Origin: Protula sp. h YS-2021
Taxonomy: Eukaryota > Annelida > Polychaeta > Sabellida > Serpulidae
Direction of reading: 5' to 3'
Assembly (NCBI GenBank): GCA_949752745.1
Contig: OX457027.1
Location: 57,354,053 to 57,418,052, forward strand
DNA length: 64,000 nt
The first letter of the stretch is position 1. Each line of letters starts with the position of its first letter. Made by a program: the position numbers and the translations under genes. Below the pieces are notes generated by a model. It did not search any database. It was not told where the DNA came from and saw nothing but the letters and a program-made list of their open reading frames with translations. Shown piece by piece: positions 1-10,485 of this stretch.

Positions 1-1040
1 AGTGCCGGTTTTGAGGCACCCTCCTTTGTCTTTGGCCTGAGTTCTAGTCATACTGTTGTTGTAGGCCACTTTTGTTTATAAACCAGCCGTCGAACCCCAC
101 AAAATAAATTTGGACTTTCTTTAGCGAACAATTAAATAACAAATTAGCAAAAACAAAAAACAAAAAAAAAAACAATAGGCCACAGGAAAAACTGTTGCTT
201 TCATCTCATTTTTTTAAAATTTTAACCAGTTTGCCGGCAGAATTTTTTTTCGGGGGGAGGGGGGGAGAGGAGGGGGGCTATCGATGCAGAGTTTTTCGAC
301 TGCAGTTTTGATTGGATTGCTTTCAAAATTTGCAGAAGTGTTCACTTGGTGGTCATCTCTTGAAAAATTACTTTTCCTTTGGCGATCAGCCAAACATTGG
401 TGAGGATGGGTAGCTTTTAAGACGAATTGTAAGCAGGATGTAGAAAATCCTGGGAAGTTTGGAGTTCTGTAACCAGAAAGTCCTGGAAATTGAACATGCA
501 GTTAAAATTAGAACACGCCCCGAGGGACAATGCACTCCCCTATCAAGAAATGATTAGTCAATTTTGCGTGGTCTTACTGTGTACGAAACTTCGCTCGCCA
601 CATTCACTCGAAGGTAGTGAATATATGAATCAACGTGAACCTTGAAAATTTATCTCAACAAGTCCTGGAATTTTTTAGCAAAACGCGCAGCAAATCGTGT
701 AAGTCATTCTCCAAAATGCGTTCCTTGTCTCCTGCCTTTTTAAATTTAAAAATAACCAGGAAACCATTCTTAAAAAAATTATTTTTTCTCGAATCTGTAA
801 AGAATTACGTTATCTCGGTTTATAAAGTTTTGGAGATTCAGTTTTTCAAATGGTACTTTTGTATTAGCCACGTGAGTCTGGAAGGAAGACTGAAGGTAAC
901 TTATAGGATAATTTTCTAAAATCCGGACTCTCAGATTGCCTGTAACGTACACGAACCAGTGCAATCAATTTGTCGTGTGGCAGATTGGCAAAACTTCTCC
1001 GATCTGATCTGGGCTTAAATTGAGCATGCTTAAGCCCAAA
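1..1040. other. Non-coding flank, nothing recognised
   Basis: AT-rich sequence with short homopolymer runs. No open frame here has recognisable protein motifs, and I see no RNA gene or repeat with a clear period. The only distinct feature is the G-rich tract annotated separately. Short frames on both strands overlap each other and look like chance. Confidence 0.6.
252..277 (+). other. G-rich tract, possible G-quadruplex
   Basis: G runs of 6, 7 and 6 bases are separated by one to five bases. The long runs can be split to give four GGG tracts with short loops, which matches the usual G-quadruplex pattern. It directly follows a T run. No function is implied; it may be a simple purine tract. Confidence 0.45.
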
Positions 1041-1060
1041 TTCTTCAGGTGGCCGTCCGA

Positions 1061-1518
1061 GTTGATTATTGTACAAGAGGCAACCTGGCTGGATTATTGT
1101 ACAGGAGGCCGCGTTGTTGGATTGTTGTACTGGAGGCAGCCTGGTTGGATTATTGTACAGGAGGCAGCATGGGTGGATTATTGTACAGGAGGTCGCCTGG
1201 TTTGATTATTGTACAGGAGGCCGCCTGGGTGGATTATTGCACAGGAGGTCGCCCTGCTGGATTATTGCACAGGAGGTCGCCTGGTTGGAGTATTGTACAG
1301 GGGTCGCCTGGTTGGATTATTGTACAAGAGGCAACCTGGCTGGATTATTGCGCAAGAGGTCGCCTGGTTAGATTATTGTACAGGAGGTCGCAAGGTTGGA
1401 GGATTGTACAGAGGTCGCCTGGTTGTATTATTGCAAAGGAGGCAGCCTAGTTAGGTTATTGTACAGGAGGCAGCCTGGTTGGATTGTTGTACTGGAGGCC
1501 GCCTGGTTGGATTATTAC
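1061..1518 (+). repeat. 28-bp minisatellite (about 16 copies)
   Basis: Tandem copies of a unit close to gattattgtacaggaggc followed by agcctggttg, 28 bp long with few indels. Units differ by point changes such as tcg for cag in the middle. Because 28 is not a multiple of three, the array stays open in all three forward frames and repeats the same peptide words (YCTGG, GLLYRR, IIVQEA) in rotation. That is the signature of a stop-poor repeat, not of a protein. A single orphan unit of the same family lies at 9191-9210. Confidence 0.95.
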
Positions 1519-2266
1519 CCCCGTGTAACGTGGCGGATGTAAGTTTCAGCTTGTCTGTTCGTCTGTCTGTCCGCTTTTGTTCGCCCTCGTGTCCGAGCTA
1601 TATCTCCGAAAGTATTTGCAGTATAGCTTTTTCCTGTGACATACGCTTAGAACATATATTGAAGGTGTGCAAAGTCGTATTTTTTCTGTAATCAGCCAGA
1701 AATCCTCAAAAATACGACTTGTTTTTGAGGAAATTTGTTAGCACGCAATAAAAAGAAATATATATATATTGTACATGTGCAACGTCGTATCGGTTTGCAG
1801 ACGGCGTCCGTTAGTTGTTAGTTGTTTAGTTGTAAACTTGTTTGCACGGAGATAGATTTTGTCCAGAGGCGTTTTCCGAAACTATTCGATCCGGCGTCCT
1901 AATTTTTTTTCAGTTAATATATATAGATTGTCATATACTTGGGGGTAGACCTCATTTACTAATGTCCCTGATAGCATGCCACATAACCAAAAGTCTGCAC
2001 CCAATATATGTTGATCTACGGTCTCCCTCCGTAAATAAGTCTGCTGCAGTTGTTCTGGTCAGTAGTTGGGTACTGTGTGACGTGCAGATGGTTGCACAGT
2101 CACTCTCGCTATCCTGTTGATGGTATCCTGGTGTTTGTGAATCCGCCAGTTAGACGTACGCTCGCTTCGTTAGTTGAACGTCAAATCTCTTGACGTTTGT
2201 TAAATATGGGTGCTTGCGGGTAGTATACAATAAATCAGCCAGCCCACCAAAAATAGCTCAAAAGCC
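1519..2266. other. Non-coding region with nested hairpins and repeat-head motif
   Basis: No gene is visible. A CTGT-rich stretch at about 1552-1575 is followed by two overlapping hairpins: gtcgtattttt at 1674-1684 with its reverse complement at 1708-1718, and cctcaaaaa at 1704-1712 with tttttgagg at 1722-1730. The motif cgtccgttagttgttag near 1807 resembles the head of the array at 3575, which suggests a decayed or headless relative. AATAAA occurs at 2230-2235, about 30 bases before an A tract. Confidence 0.5.
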
Positions 2267-2292
2267 AAAAAAAAAAAAAAAAAAAAAAAAAA
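2267..2292 (+). other. A26 tract after AATAAA, possible retroposed 3' end
   Basis: An uninterrupted run of 26 A residues follows an AATAAA hexamer by about 30 bases, the spacing of a polyadenylated transcript. This is compatible with an old retroposed RNA end, but I could not find a flanking target-site duplication or a recognisable source. It may be only a microsatellite. Confidence 0.3.
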
Positions 2293-2744
2293 GCAACAAG
2301 ATAAAATTTCCATATTTAATTGGAAATATTCAACCGATAGTAAACAATAGTAAACAAATCCGAAATAATAATAAATAACATGACGACCCCTAATTCCCAA
2401 ACTAAATCATCCCGGATAACTGGGACACATTTTCTACATGAATTCAGACCTCAGACAACCTAACAAACTCCGATGCAGCTCGAGATAACTGACTTCTAAA
2501 TAAAACCCACTGCAGTGACGATCCAAGTACCAATATAAGTATCTGATTAGACAGCTAAAGTAATTAATACTCTTATGAACCCGAGATATCTGACCAAAAT
2601 ATCCAACTATGAACGACAATATATATACATATTTACATAATTTAAATTATAGCAACAAACCACTAAATACACCGAACTCCAATTGACTATAATCTCCAAT
2701 ATAAGGTTGTTGAAAAGCAGGTAATTTTTAAAAGATGCCACCAT

Positions 2745-2935
2745 GATTTAGAATCCCGACTGCGCTCCAATATCCGAATTTCTGAATCATAATTTGAATC
2801 CCTGAATCATATGATTTGAATTCCTGAATCATGAATCGAATCCGTGAATCATGATTCGAATCCCTAAATCACGAATCGAATCCGTGAATCATGATTCGAA
2901 TCCCTAAATCATGAATCCTTAAGGATTCGGATTCA
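2745..2935 (+). repeat. GAATC-rich short tandem repeat (20/40 bp)
   Basis: Repeats built on gaatccctgaatcatgatt-like words. The clearest part is a 40-bp unit present twice, at 2833-2872 and 2873-2912, differing at one position. The unit is itself roughly two 20-bp halves containing atcatgat, which is self-complementary. Confidence 0.75.
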
Positions 2936-3560
2936 AACACCAAACATGGATAAATTGCTGATATGGAGCTCAAAATCTGGTCAAAATGTTAAATTGAGAA
3001 CCGGAGCTATGTTTTACTTTCTTTTTGGTAGCCTGAGTTGTGAATTTCATCATAAGCTGAGCAGAAAGTGGAGCTGAATCTTGAATCAAATCACAATATG
3101 GAATCATGATTAAGGTGATGAATCTTGCAGGTTCCTACTTCTATTTGGAGGAAGAAGGATTATGTGCAGATTAAAGTCAATTGGAGAAATGCCCCATCTT
3201 ATATCTTCACTCTGCCACGGTGAAATCTCATTCTTGGTCTCATACCTGGCCATGAACGGTGAGGCTTCAGCTGAATCCGAGACCCCCATTTAGCTGTGCT
3301 CACCCTATTTATACTTGTTTTGACCAAACAACGCTAGCAACACAGTCGTAACCCTCCGCGACCCAAACTAGTTCACTTCGTTACCAGTACTTTTACCACT
3401 AAGCACCACTGTGAAATATAAAAAACTTAAACAATTATTTTACTACCAACTTTCTGATATTTCACCAATAACTACATTCAAAACGGTGAAAATTAGCCAT
3501 TTTCCCCTATTTTTGTGAATATATTCAAATACGAACATTAAATATGGACTTGATTTTTAG
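2936..3560. other. Non-coding, nothing recognised
   Basis: Unique-looking sequence with no open frame of note, no tandem structure and no recognised RNA gene. Isolated gaatcatgatt-like words near 3060-3110 suggest decayed copies of the preceding short repeat. Confidence 0.5.
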
Positions 3561-3574
3561 CCCAGCTTACGTGG

Positions 3575-3601
3575 TATTCCTATCGGTTTGCCGTGGCGTC
3601 C

Positions 3602-3636
<35 letters not shown>

Positions 3637-3650
3637 GTTTATTTAGTAAA
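3575..3650 (+). repeat. Array head with (TTAG)n microsatellite
   Basis: The segment reads cggtttgccgtggcgtccg, then about eight TTAG units (3603-3635), then gtttatttagtaaac, and leads straight into the monomers at 3655. A similar head, without the long TTAG run, lies at about 1785-1830, and a comparable lead-in precedes the array at 59805. I read it as the 5' end of a repeat element whose body is a tandem array. Confidence 0.6.
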
Positions 3651-3654
3651 CTTT

Positions 3655-6600
3655 GTTTCAAAATGCATCTCCTCCTACAATTTTGATTCGATGTCATTTA
3701 TTTTTGGTGTGAGGCATCCCTAAGGGGTCGTGCATACGACTTGTGCTTTTCTAGTCGATCGGTTGATTTTTTAATTTTTGGCGAATTTTTGAAGAAAAAA
3801 ATTTAAAATGTATCTCCTGCATTTTTGACCTGACCTGGCCAAATGGAGGACATTTGTAATTTTGCGGTTGCCAATTTTCAAAATGCTTCTTCTCCCATAA
3901 TTTTGATCACATTTTCTTCAAATTTTGCACCAATATTCCCTAGGTTGACCTCTTTTGAAAAATTACTCGTTTTGGCAATCCGCCAAAAATTGGCTAAATA
4001 GGGGACATTTTTTAATTTTTTGGTGTCAAATTTTCAAGTGGCTTCTTCTCCCACAATTTCGATCGGATTCTTTTCCAATTCAAGGTAATTGTTCTCTAGG
4101 TAGACCCCTCTTGAAAAATTACTCTTTTTCGCGATCCGCCAAAAATTGGCCAAATGGGGGACATTTGTAATTTTGTGGTTGCCAATTTTCAAAAGCTTCT
4201 TCTCCCACAATTTTGATCAGATTTTCTTCAAATTTTGCACGAATACTCCATAGGTAGGCCTCTTTTGAAAAATTACTCATTTTGGCGATCCGCCAAAAAT
4301 TGGCCAAATGGGGGACATTTTTAAATTTTTTCCCCTTATGAAAGAATTGAAAGAATGACTCCTCATCAGCCACAACTACACCGATCAAGTGAGCGAATAT
4401 TTTCTCCATTCAGTTACGGCTTTTTTCGTAACCGCTGTCTGCGAATTTGATCATGATTTTGTCCGTGATTCTTGGATATATATTCTGTAGGTCACGGCTG
4501 CTCACCATGTCCCTGGACATGCTTGTTTAGTCGATCGGGTGATTTTTGAATTTTTGGCGAATTTTTGAAGAAAAACATCTAAAATGTATTTCCTTCTACA
4601 TTTTTGATCCAATGTCATTTATTTTTGGTGTGAGGCATCCCTAAGGGGCCATGCATACGGCTTGTACTTTTCTAGTCGATCGGATGATTTTTGAATTTTT
4701 AGCGAATTTTTGAAGAAAAAATTTAAAAATGTACCCCCTCTTGCATTTTTGACCCGATGTCATTTATTTTTGGTATGAGACACCCCTAAAGGGTCATGCA
4801 TACGGCTTGTGCTTTCTTAGTTGATCGAACAATGTTTGGATTTTTTTTTGGAATTTTTGAAACAAAAATTTCGAAAATAAATCAAAATGCGTCAACTCCT
4901 ACACTTTTGATTCGATGTGAATTATTTTTGGTGTGAGGCATCCCTAAGCGGTCATGCATAAGGCTTGTGCTTTTCTAGTCGATCGGATGATTTTTGAATT
5001 TTTGGCGAATTTTTGAAGAAAAAATTTAAAAATGTACCCCCTCTTGCATTTTTGACCCGAATGTCATTTATTTTTGGCATGAGGCACCGCTAAAGGGTCA
5101 TGCATACGGCTTGTGCTTTTTTAGACGATCGGATGATTTTTGAAGTTTTGGCGAATTTTAAAAGAAAAAATTTTAAAATGTATTTCCTTCTACATTTTTG
5201 ATCCAATATCATTTATTTTTGGTGTGAGGTATCCCTAAGGGGTCATGCATTCGGCTTGTGCTTTTCTAGTCGATCGAACAATGTTAGTATTTTGGGGGAA
5301 TTTCTGAAGCAAAACTTTCGAAAATAATTCAAAATGCGTCAACTCCTACAATTTTGATTCGATGTCAATTATTTTGGTGTGAGGCATCCCTAAGCGGTCA
5401 TGCACACGGCTTGTGCTTTTTTAAGTCGATCGGGTGATTTTTGAATTTTTGGCGAATTTTTGAAGAAAAAATTTAAAAATGTACCCTTTCTTGCATTTTT
5501 GACCCGAATGTCATTTATTTTTGGCATGAGGCACACCTAAAGGGTCGTGTATACCTCTTGTGCTTTTTTTGTCGATCGGACAATTTTTGAATTTTTGGCG
5601 AATTTTTGAAGAAAAAAATTAAAAATGTACCCTCTCTTGCATTTTTGACCCGAATGTCATTTATTTTTGGCATGAGGCACCGCTTAAGGGTCATGCATAC
5701 GGCTTGTGCTTTTTTAGACGATCGGATGATTTTTGAAGTTTTGGCGAATTTTAAAAGAAAAAATTTTAAAATGTATTTCCTTCTACATTTTTGATCCAAT
5801 ATCATTTATTTTTGGTGTGAGGCATCCCTAAGGGGTCATGCATTCGGCTTGTGCTTTTCTAGTCGATCGAACAATGTTAGTATTTTGGGGGAATTTCTGA
5901 AGCAAAACTTTCGAAAATAATTCAAAATGCGTCAACTCCTACAATTTTGATTCGATGTCAATTATTTTGGTGTGAGGCATCCCTAAGTGGTCATGCACAC
6001 GGCTTGTGCTTTTTTAAGTCGATCGGGTGATTTTTGAATTTTTGGCGAATTTTTGAAGAAAAAATTTAAAAATGTACCCTCTCTTGCATTTTTGACCCGA
6101 TTGTCATTTATTTTTGGCATGAGGCACACCTAAAGGGTCGTGTATACCTCTTGTGCTTTTTTTGTCGATCGGACAATTTTTGAATTTTTGGCGAATTTTT
6201 GAAGAAAAAATTTAAAAATGTACCCTCTCTTGCATTTTTGACCCGAATGTCATTTATTTTTGGCATGAGGCACCGCTTAAGGGTCATGCATACGGCTTGT
6301 GCTTTTTTAGACGATCGGATGATTTTTGAAGTTTTGGCGAATTTTAAAAGAAAAAATTTTAAAATGTATTTCCTTCTACATTTTTGATCCAATATCATTT
6401 ATTTTTGGTGTGAGGCATCCCTAAGGGGTCATGCATTCGGCTTGTGCTTTTCTAGTCGATCGAACAATGTTAGTATTTTGGGGGAATTTCTGAAGCAAAA
6501 CTTTCGAAAATAATTCAAAATGCGTCAACTCCTACAATTTTGATTCGATGTCAATTATTTTGGTGTGAGGCATCCCTAAGCGGTCATGCACACGGCTTGT

Positions 6601-7215
6601 GCTTTTTTAAGTCGATCGGGTGATTTTTGAATTTTTGGCGAATTTTTGAAGAAAAATTTTTAAAATGTATCTCCTCCTACATTTTTGATCCGATGTCATT
6701 TATTTTTGGTATGAGGCACACCTAAAGGGTCGTGTATACCTCTTGTGCTTTTTTTGTCGATCGGACAATTTTTGTATTTTTAGGGAGTTTTTGAAGAAAA
6801 AACTTCAAAGTGCATTTCCCCCTACAGTTTCGAGCCGATTTCATTTATTTTTGTTATGAGGCATCCTTAGATGGGTTGGGCATACGGCTTGTGCTGTTTG
6901 ACTCGACTTGGGAATTTTTGACTTTGGGGGAATTTTTGATGAAAATACCTCAAAATGCATCTTCTCCTACAGTTTTGATCAGACATCATTTATTTTGGGG
7001 CTGGGCATGCTTAGGGTGTCGTGAATACGGCCTGTGCTTTTTGAGTCGATCAGAGAATTTTTGGGAAACTTTTGAAGAAAAAATTCAAATTGCATTTCCT
7101 CCTACAGTTTTTATCAGATTTCATTTATTTTTGATATGAGCAGGCTCTAGGGGGTCATGCATACGGCTTGTGCTTTTTGAGTGAATTGGAAAACTTTTGA
7201 ATTTTTTTCGGAATT
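3655..7215 (+). repeat. Satellite array of two related monomer classes (148 and 155 bp)
   Basis: The body begins with a 148-bp-class monomer (about 3655-3825), passes through roughly three 155-bp-class monomers (about 3826-4345) and returns to the 148-bp class from about 4440 to 7215. The 148-bp class carries the words cttgtgcttttctagtcgat, tttttggcgaatttttgaag and atttatttttggtgtgagg. The 155-bp class carries cttcttctcccacaatttt and the near-palindrome ttggcgatccgccaa. Both share the ttttgatc(c/a)ga core, so they look like diverged branches of one unit. Scattered 60-110-codon frames on both strands arise from the repeat and are not genes. Confidence 0.9.
5041..6650 (+). repeat. 593-bp higher-order repeat inside the 148-bp array
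   Basis: Sequence at 5108 recurs at 5701 and 6294, a spacing of exactly 593 bp, and the match extends back to 5041/5634. The repeats are almost identical (single-base changes such as caccgctaaag versus caccgcttaag), while the four monomers inside each 593-bp unit differ clearly. This is a four-monomer higher-order unit present about 2.7 times. It implies recent local amplification over an older monomeric array. Confidence 0.9.
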
Positions 7216-7227
7216 TTTGAAAAAAAT

Positions 7228-8625
7228 GCAATGAATCTCGTACAGCGCGTAAACGCAAGTTAAATGAACTTGCTCAATAGTCAGATTTAACAACCGGACA
7301 TCGACGCAAGTTACATAAACATGCGCAGTAGCCCAAAATAAGCACTGCGCATCGATGCAAGTTAAATAGACATGCGCATTGGTCCGAAATGTGAATCGCG
7401 CGTCGACGAAGACAAATAAACATGCGAACTGGTCCAAAATAAGCACCACGCATTAACGAAAGTTAAACAAACATGCGCACAGGTCCGAAAAAAATGAACC
7501 ACGCATCGAGTTGAATAGACATGCGCAGTGGTCCAAAATGCGAACCACGCATGAACACAATTTTAATAAGCATGCGCACTGGTGGAAAATGCGAACCACT
7601 TATCAACGCAAGCTAAATAATCAAACACACTGGTCAGAAATGGGAACCGAGCATTAATGCAAGTTAAAACTAAACCTCATTTCACTAGCGAAATCTTAAA
7701 CACTTCACAAAAATTAAAACGCAAAAATACTTCCTTCAGTGGGTTATTTCTTGAATATTATATTGCAAACAACACAGCTTGAATACGCCTTTTAAGTCGA
7801 GTAGTGTTTGGTTTTTGTTGAGAAGTGGTTGTAGTAGTGGTTGGTCGCACAAATAAAAAAAATCCCCTTTCAAGTCACCGGCTTGCCAAGTGTTAAAAAC
7901 ATGCGCACTGGTCCGAAATGCGAACCGCACATCAACACAAGCTAAATAAGCAAGCACACTCGACCAAAATATGCACCGTACATCAACGCAAATTAAATAA
8001 ACATGCGCGCTGGTTCGAAATGCGAACTGTGCATTAACGGCACTTAAATAACATGCGCACTATTCAAAATAAGAACTACGCATCAACACAACTTAAATAA
8101 ACATGTACACTGGTCCAGAATAAGAACCGCGCATCAACTCAAGCTGAAGAAATATGCGCATTGGCCTGGAATAAGAACCGGGCATCGACGCACGTTAAAT
8201 ACATATTTGCACTGGTCCAAAATAAGCACCGCGCATCAACGCAAGCTAAATAAACATGCGCACTGGTCCGAAAAAAATGAACCACGCATCGAGTTGAATA
8301 GACATGCGCACTGGTCCGAAATTCGAAGCGCGCATCAACGCAAGTTAAATAAACATTCGGAATGGTCCCAAATTCGAACTTGTCATCAACGCAAGTTGAA
8401 TAAACATGCGCACTGGTCCGAAATGCAAACCGCGCACCAACGCAAGTTAAATAAACATATGTACAGGTCCAGAATAAGCACCGTGCATCGACGCAAGTTA
8501 AATAAACATGGTCCGAAATGCGAACCGCGCATCAAGGCAACCTAAGGAAACTTGTGCACTTGTCCAAAATAAGTACCGCTCATCAACGCAAGTAAAATAA
8601 ACATGCGCACTGTTCCGTATTTTAA
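7228..8625 (+). repeat. 51-bp satellite array, interrupted once
   Basis: Tandem units of about 51 bp with consensus words acatgcgcactggtccgaaa, gcgcatcaacgcaagtt and aaataa. The unit is 17 codons, so one frame stays open across several units at 8207-8545 and gives a 17-residue peptide repeat built on HWSE and AHQRKLNKHA. I see no start context, signal or neighbouring exon that would make it a gene. The array is broken by about 220 bp of unrelated sequence at 7665-7885. Confidence 0.9.
7665..7885. other. Unrelated insert within the 51-bp array
   Basis: Sequence with no resemblance to the 51-bp unit. It contains short poly(A)-like runs and a GT-rich stretch (ggttgtagtagtggttgg). No inverted ends or target duplication could be identified by eye, so its origin is unknown. 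Confidence 0.5.
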
Positions 8626-9190
8626 AATTCATAAAATGGAATTTTAACTAGTTTATAATTACTTCTGGTTTTCACAGAACCGCCAAAACACACGTTTTTA
8701 ATGGTCGTTTAATCGTAAAAATCCTGTTTATATGCCTATAATTTTAATAAATACCAAAACTATAAAGCATGATGCGTCTGAATTATAAACAAAATAATTG
8801 TTTAAAAATAGTTTTCTACGAGTTTCGTGAGTTTTGAACACAGCTTTCCCAGTCAAAATGGCGAAATTTTAACGTTCGAGTAAAAGGCCCGTGCTGGGAG
8901 TCGGACCCCAGACCAAACGATTCGAAGTCCCACGCTCTACCAGCCACGCCACTGGCCCAGTTGAACGACTGAGCCCTGTCATTATAATACATGTGAAAAA
9001 ATCAATATTTCAGTCCTGGGCGAATTTCACAATATATAATATATATTATGTATTGTATATGTGCAGCAGCGTCTTATTTTTTAAATCGACCAAAAATTGT
9101 TAGTCAGTGTAGAGTTCTCAATTTCATTGAATTTACTAATATCCGATGACATTATGTGTTAAACAGGGGTTCCTGCCTCACTGATGTAGA
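8626..9190. other. AT-rich spacer around the tRNA-like relic
   Basis: Apart from the tRNA-like relic, this stretch is AT-rich with an alternating TA-rich patch near 9032-9062. No coding or RNA feature is recognised. Confidence 0.5.
8886..8957 (-). pseudogene. tRNA-like relic (tRNA pseudogene or SINE head)
   Basis: Read on the minus strand, the segment is about 72 nt and starts and ends with complementary gggcc/ggccc. It contains an A-box-like tggctggtagagcg and a B-box-like ggggtccgactccc, with a ctggg/cccag T-arm stem. A central cttcgaa resembles an anticodon loop with TCG, but the stem beside it pairs poorly and the T loop is 8 nt. It is therefore a decayed tRNA or the head of a tRNA-derived SINE and is unlikely to be functional. 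Confidence 0.45.
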
Positions 9191-9210
9191 GGAGGCCGCC
9201 TGGTTGGATT
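9191..9210 (+). repeat. Orphan unit of the 28-bp minisatellite
   Basis: The 20 bases ggaggccgcctggttggatt match the unit of the array at 1061-1518 but stand alone, immediately upstream of the 550-bp duplication. It may mark a shared ancestral sequence or a transferred unit. Confidence 0.6.
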
Positions 9211-9235
9211 CATATCGTCTTTGCTTTTGTTGCAG

Positions 9236-9309
9236 ACCGATCGACCACCGCATGAAGGCGTCCTCGGCGATAAGTTGCCACACTTATTTGAGTTACGGTA
9301 GAACTCTGG
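9236..9309 (+). pseudogene. Exon-like segment B, copy 1 (frameshifted)
   Basis: The segment is bounded by ttttgttgcag on the left and gtgagt on the right, a plausible acceptor and donor. It is a 74-bp counterpart of the better preserved 73-bp copy at 9796-9868. An extra T in the acttatttgag stretch shifts the frame, so only the first part (TDRPPHEGVLGDKL) matches the other copy. I do not recognise the protein family. It could be a decayed exon of an unknown gene. Confidence 0.35.
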
Positions 9310-9639
9310 GTGAGTTTTGTCTGTCTGTCATTAGTCCTTTTCCGGTGGGTGAGATGAGGAATCCCACAGAAGAAACGAAATGGTTATTTTGCTTTTCAAA
9401 AGCACCTTTTATTTTAAAATGATGTACAAATGACCCGGGTGTCAAGCAAATTATAAAAAGAGATGGTTTTAGTCGCACCTTTACTTATATGAGCACCAGC
9501 ACAGGCACAAATCTCTTCACTCATAGATTTCGCACTGTTCCGTTGTTTTCCTCCCGTATGCTTCGGGTCGACGCTTTGCGAAAACATTGTAAATGCTGCA
9601 TTTTGTTTTCTGTTTGCATTTCGGCATTTGGAATTCACG

Positions 9640-9701
9640 TGAGCAGCGACACCCGGCGGCAACTTGGGAGGAGCCCGAGGCAGATGCCTACCGACAGCAA
9701 G
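9640..9701 (+). pseudogene. Exon-like segment A, copy 1
   Basis: GC-rich segment in AT-rich surroundings that can be read as EQRHPAATWEEPEADAYRQQ and ends at a gtgag donor-like site at 9702. The second copy at 10188-10250 carries a stop (tag) at the same place in this frame. The family is unknown. Coding potential is suggested only by base composition and the donor-like edge. Confidence 0.3.
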
Positions 9702-9795
9702 GTGAGTTGCCAAAAAAATACCTTTACCAAAAACATCTCGTGGACAACTTTTGTTGCAGGCTTCGCTTTGTGTTGCAACTTCGCTTTTGTTGCAG

Positions 9796-9868
9796 ACAGA
9801 TCGACCACCGCATGAAGGCGTCCTCGGCGATAAGTTGCAACACTTACTGAGTTACGGCACATCTCTGG
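9796..9868 (+). pseudogene. Exon-like segment B, copy 2 (open)
   Basis: Flanked by ttttgttgcag and gtgagt, it reads TDRPPHEGVLGDKLQHLL then SYGTSL without stops. The sequence has the composition of a real peptide, but I recognise no domain. No continuing exon is evident on either side within the window, so this is more likely a duplicated exon of a lost or unrecognised gene than part of an active one. Confidence 0.35.
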
Positions 9869-10432
9869 GTGAGTCTTGTCTGTCTGTCATTAGTCCTTTT
9901 CCGGTGTGTGAGATGAGGAATCCCGCAGAAGAAACGAAATGGTTTTTGCTTTTCGAAAGCACCGTTTATTTTAAAATGATGTACAAATGACCCGGGTGTC
10001 AAGCAAAATATAAGCAGAGATGGTTTCAGTCGCACCGTTACTTTTGAGCACCAACACAGGCATAAATCTTCACTCATGGATTTCCCTCTGTTCCGTTGTT
10101 TTCCTCCCGTATGCTTCGGATCGACGCTAAAACGGTGTGAATGCTGAATTTCATTTTCTGTTTGCATTTGAGCATTTGGAAATCACGTGAGCAGCGACAC
10201 CCGGCGGCAACTTGGGAGGAGCCCGAGGCAGATGCTTACCGATAGCGGGCCAATTGCCAAAAAGTACCTTTATCAAAAACATCTTATGGACATAAAACGC
10301 ATCAAAACTCATCGCGAACGCTGTCATATGCTAAATTTCAGGAAAAAAAAACAAAAATTGAATGTAAGTTTATTAAATTTGTTGAAAAGTTGAATTTTTG
10401 ATACTCATATTTGACGTGTTGTGGAGCCCAAA

Positions 10433-10482
<50 letters not shown>

Positions 10483-10485
10483 AAA
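10433..10485 (+). other. A-rich tract (about 50 bp)
   Basis: Nearly pure A with one or two G interruptions, directly after a short unique segment that follows the second duplicate. It could be a retroposon tail or a simple repeat. No matching target duplication was seen. Confidence 0.5.

Larger units (their letters stand above)
9226..10292 (+). repeat. Tandem duplication of about 550 bp
   Basis: Two copies, about 9226-9745 and 9786-10292, are collinear with an offset of 560 bp at the left end and 548 bp near the right, so small indels have accumulated. Landmarks present twice are gatcgaccaccgcatgaagg, tccttttccggtg, aaatgatgtacaaatgaccc and gacacccggcggcaacttgg. Each copy holds two exon-like segments described separately. 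Confidence 0.9.

Noticed and set aside
15..1000. Short frames at 635-1076
   Set aside because: Mutually overlapping frames on both strands in AT-rich DNA, no recognisable domain.
1020..1454. Four overlapping repeat-peptide frames in the 28-bp minisatellite
   Set aside because: All three forward frames are open because the unit lacks stops and is not a multiple of three. There is no evidence for a protein.
5515..6398. Pairs of identical frames at 593-bp spacing
   Set aside because: They are the higher-order repeat of the 148-bp satellite translated, with shadow frames on both strands.
8207..8545. 112-codon frame with a 17-residue peptide repeat in the 51-bp array
   Set aside because: The frame is explained by a 51-bp unit. 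Other units of the same array contain stops, and no exon context is present.
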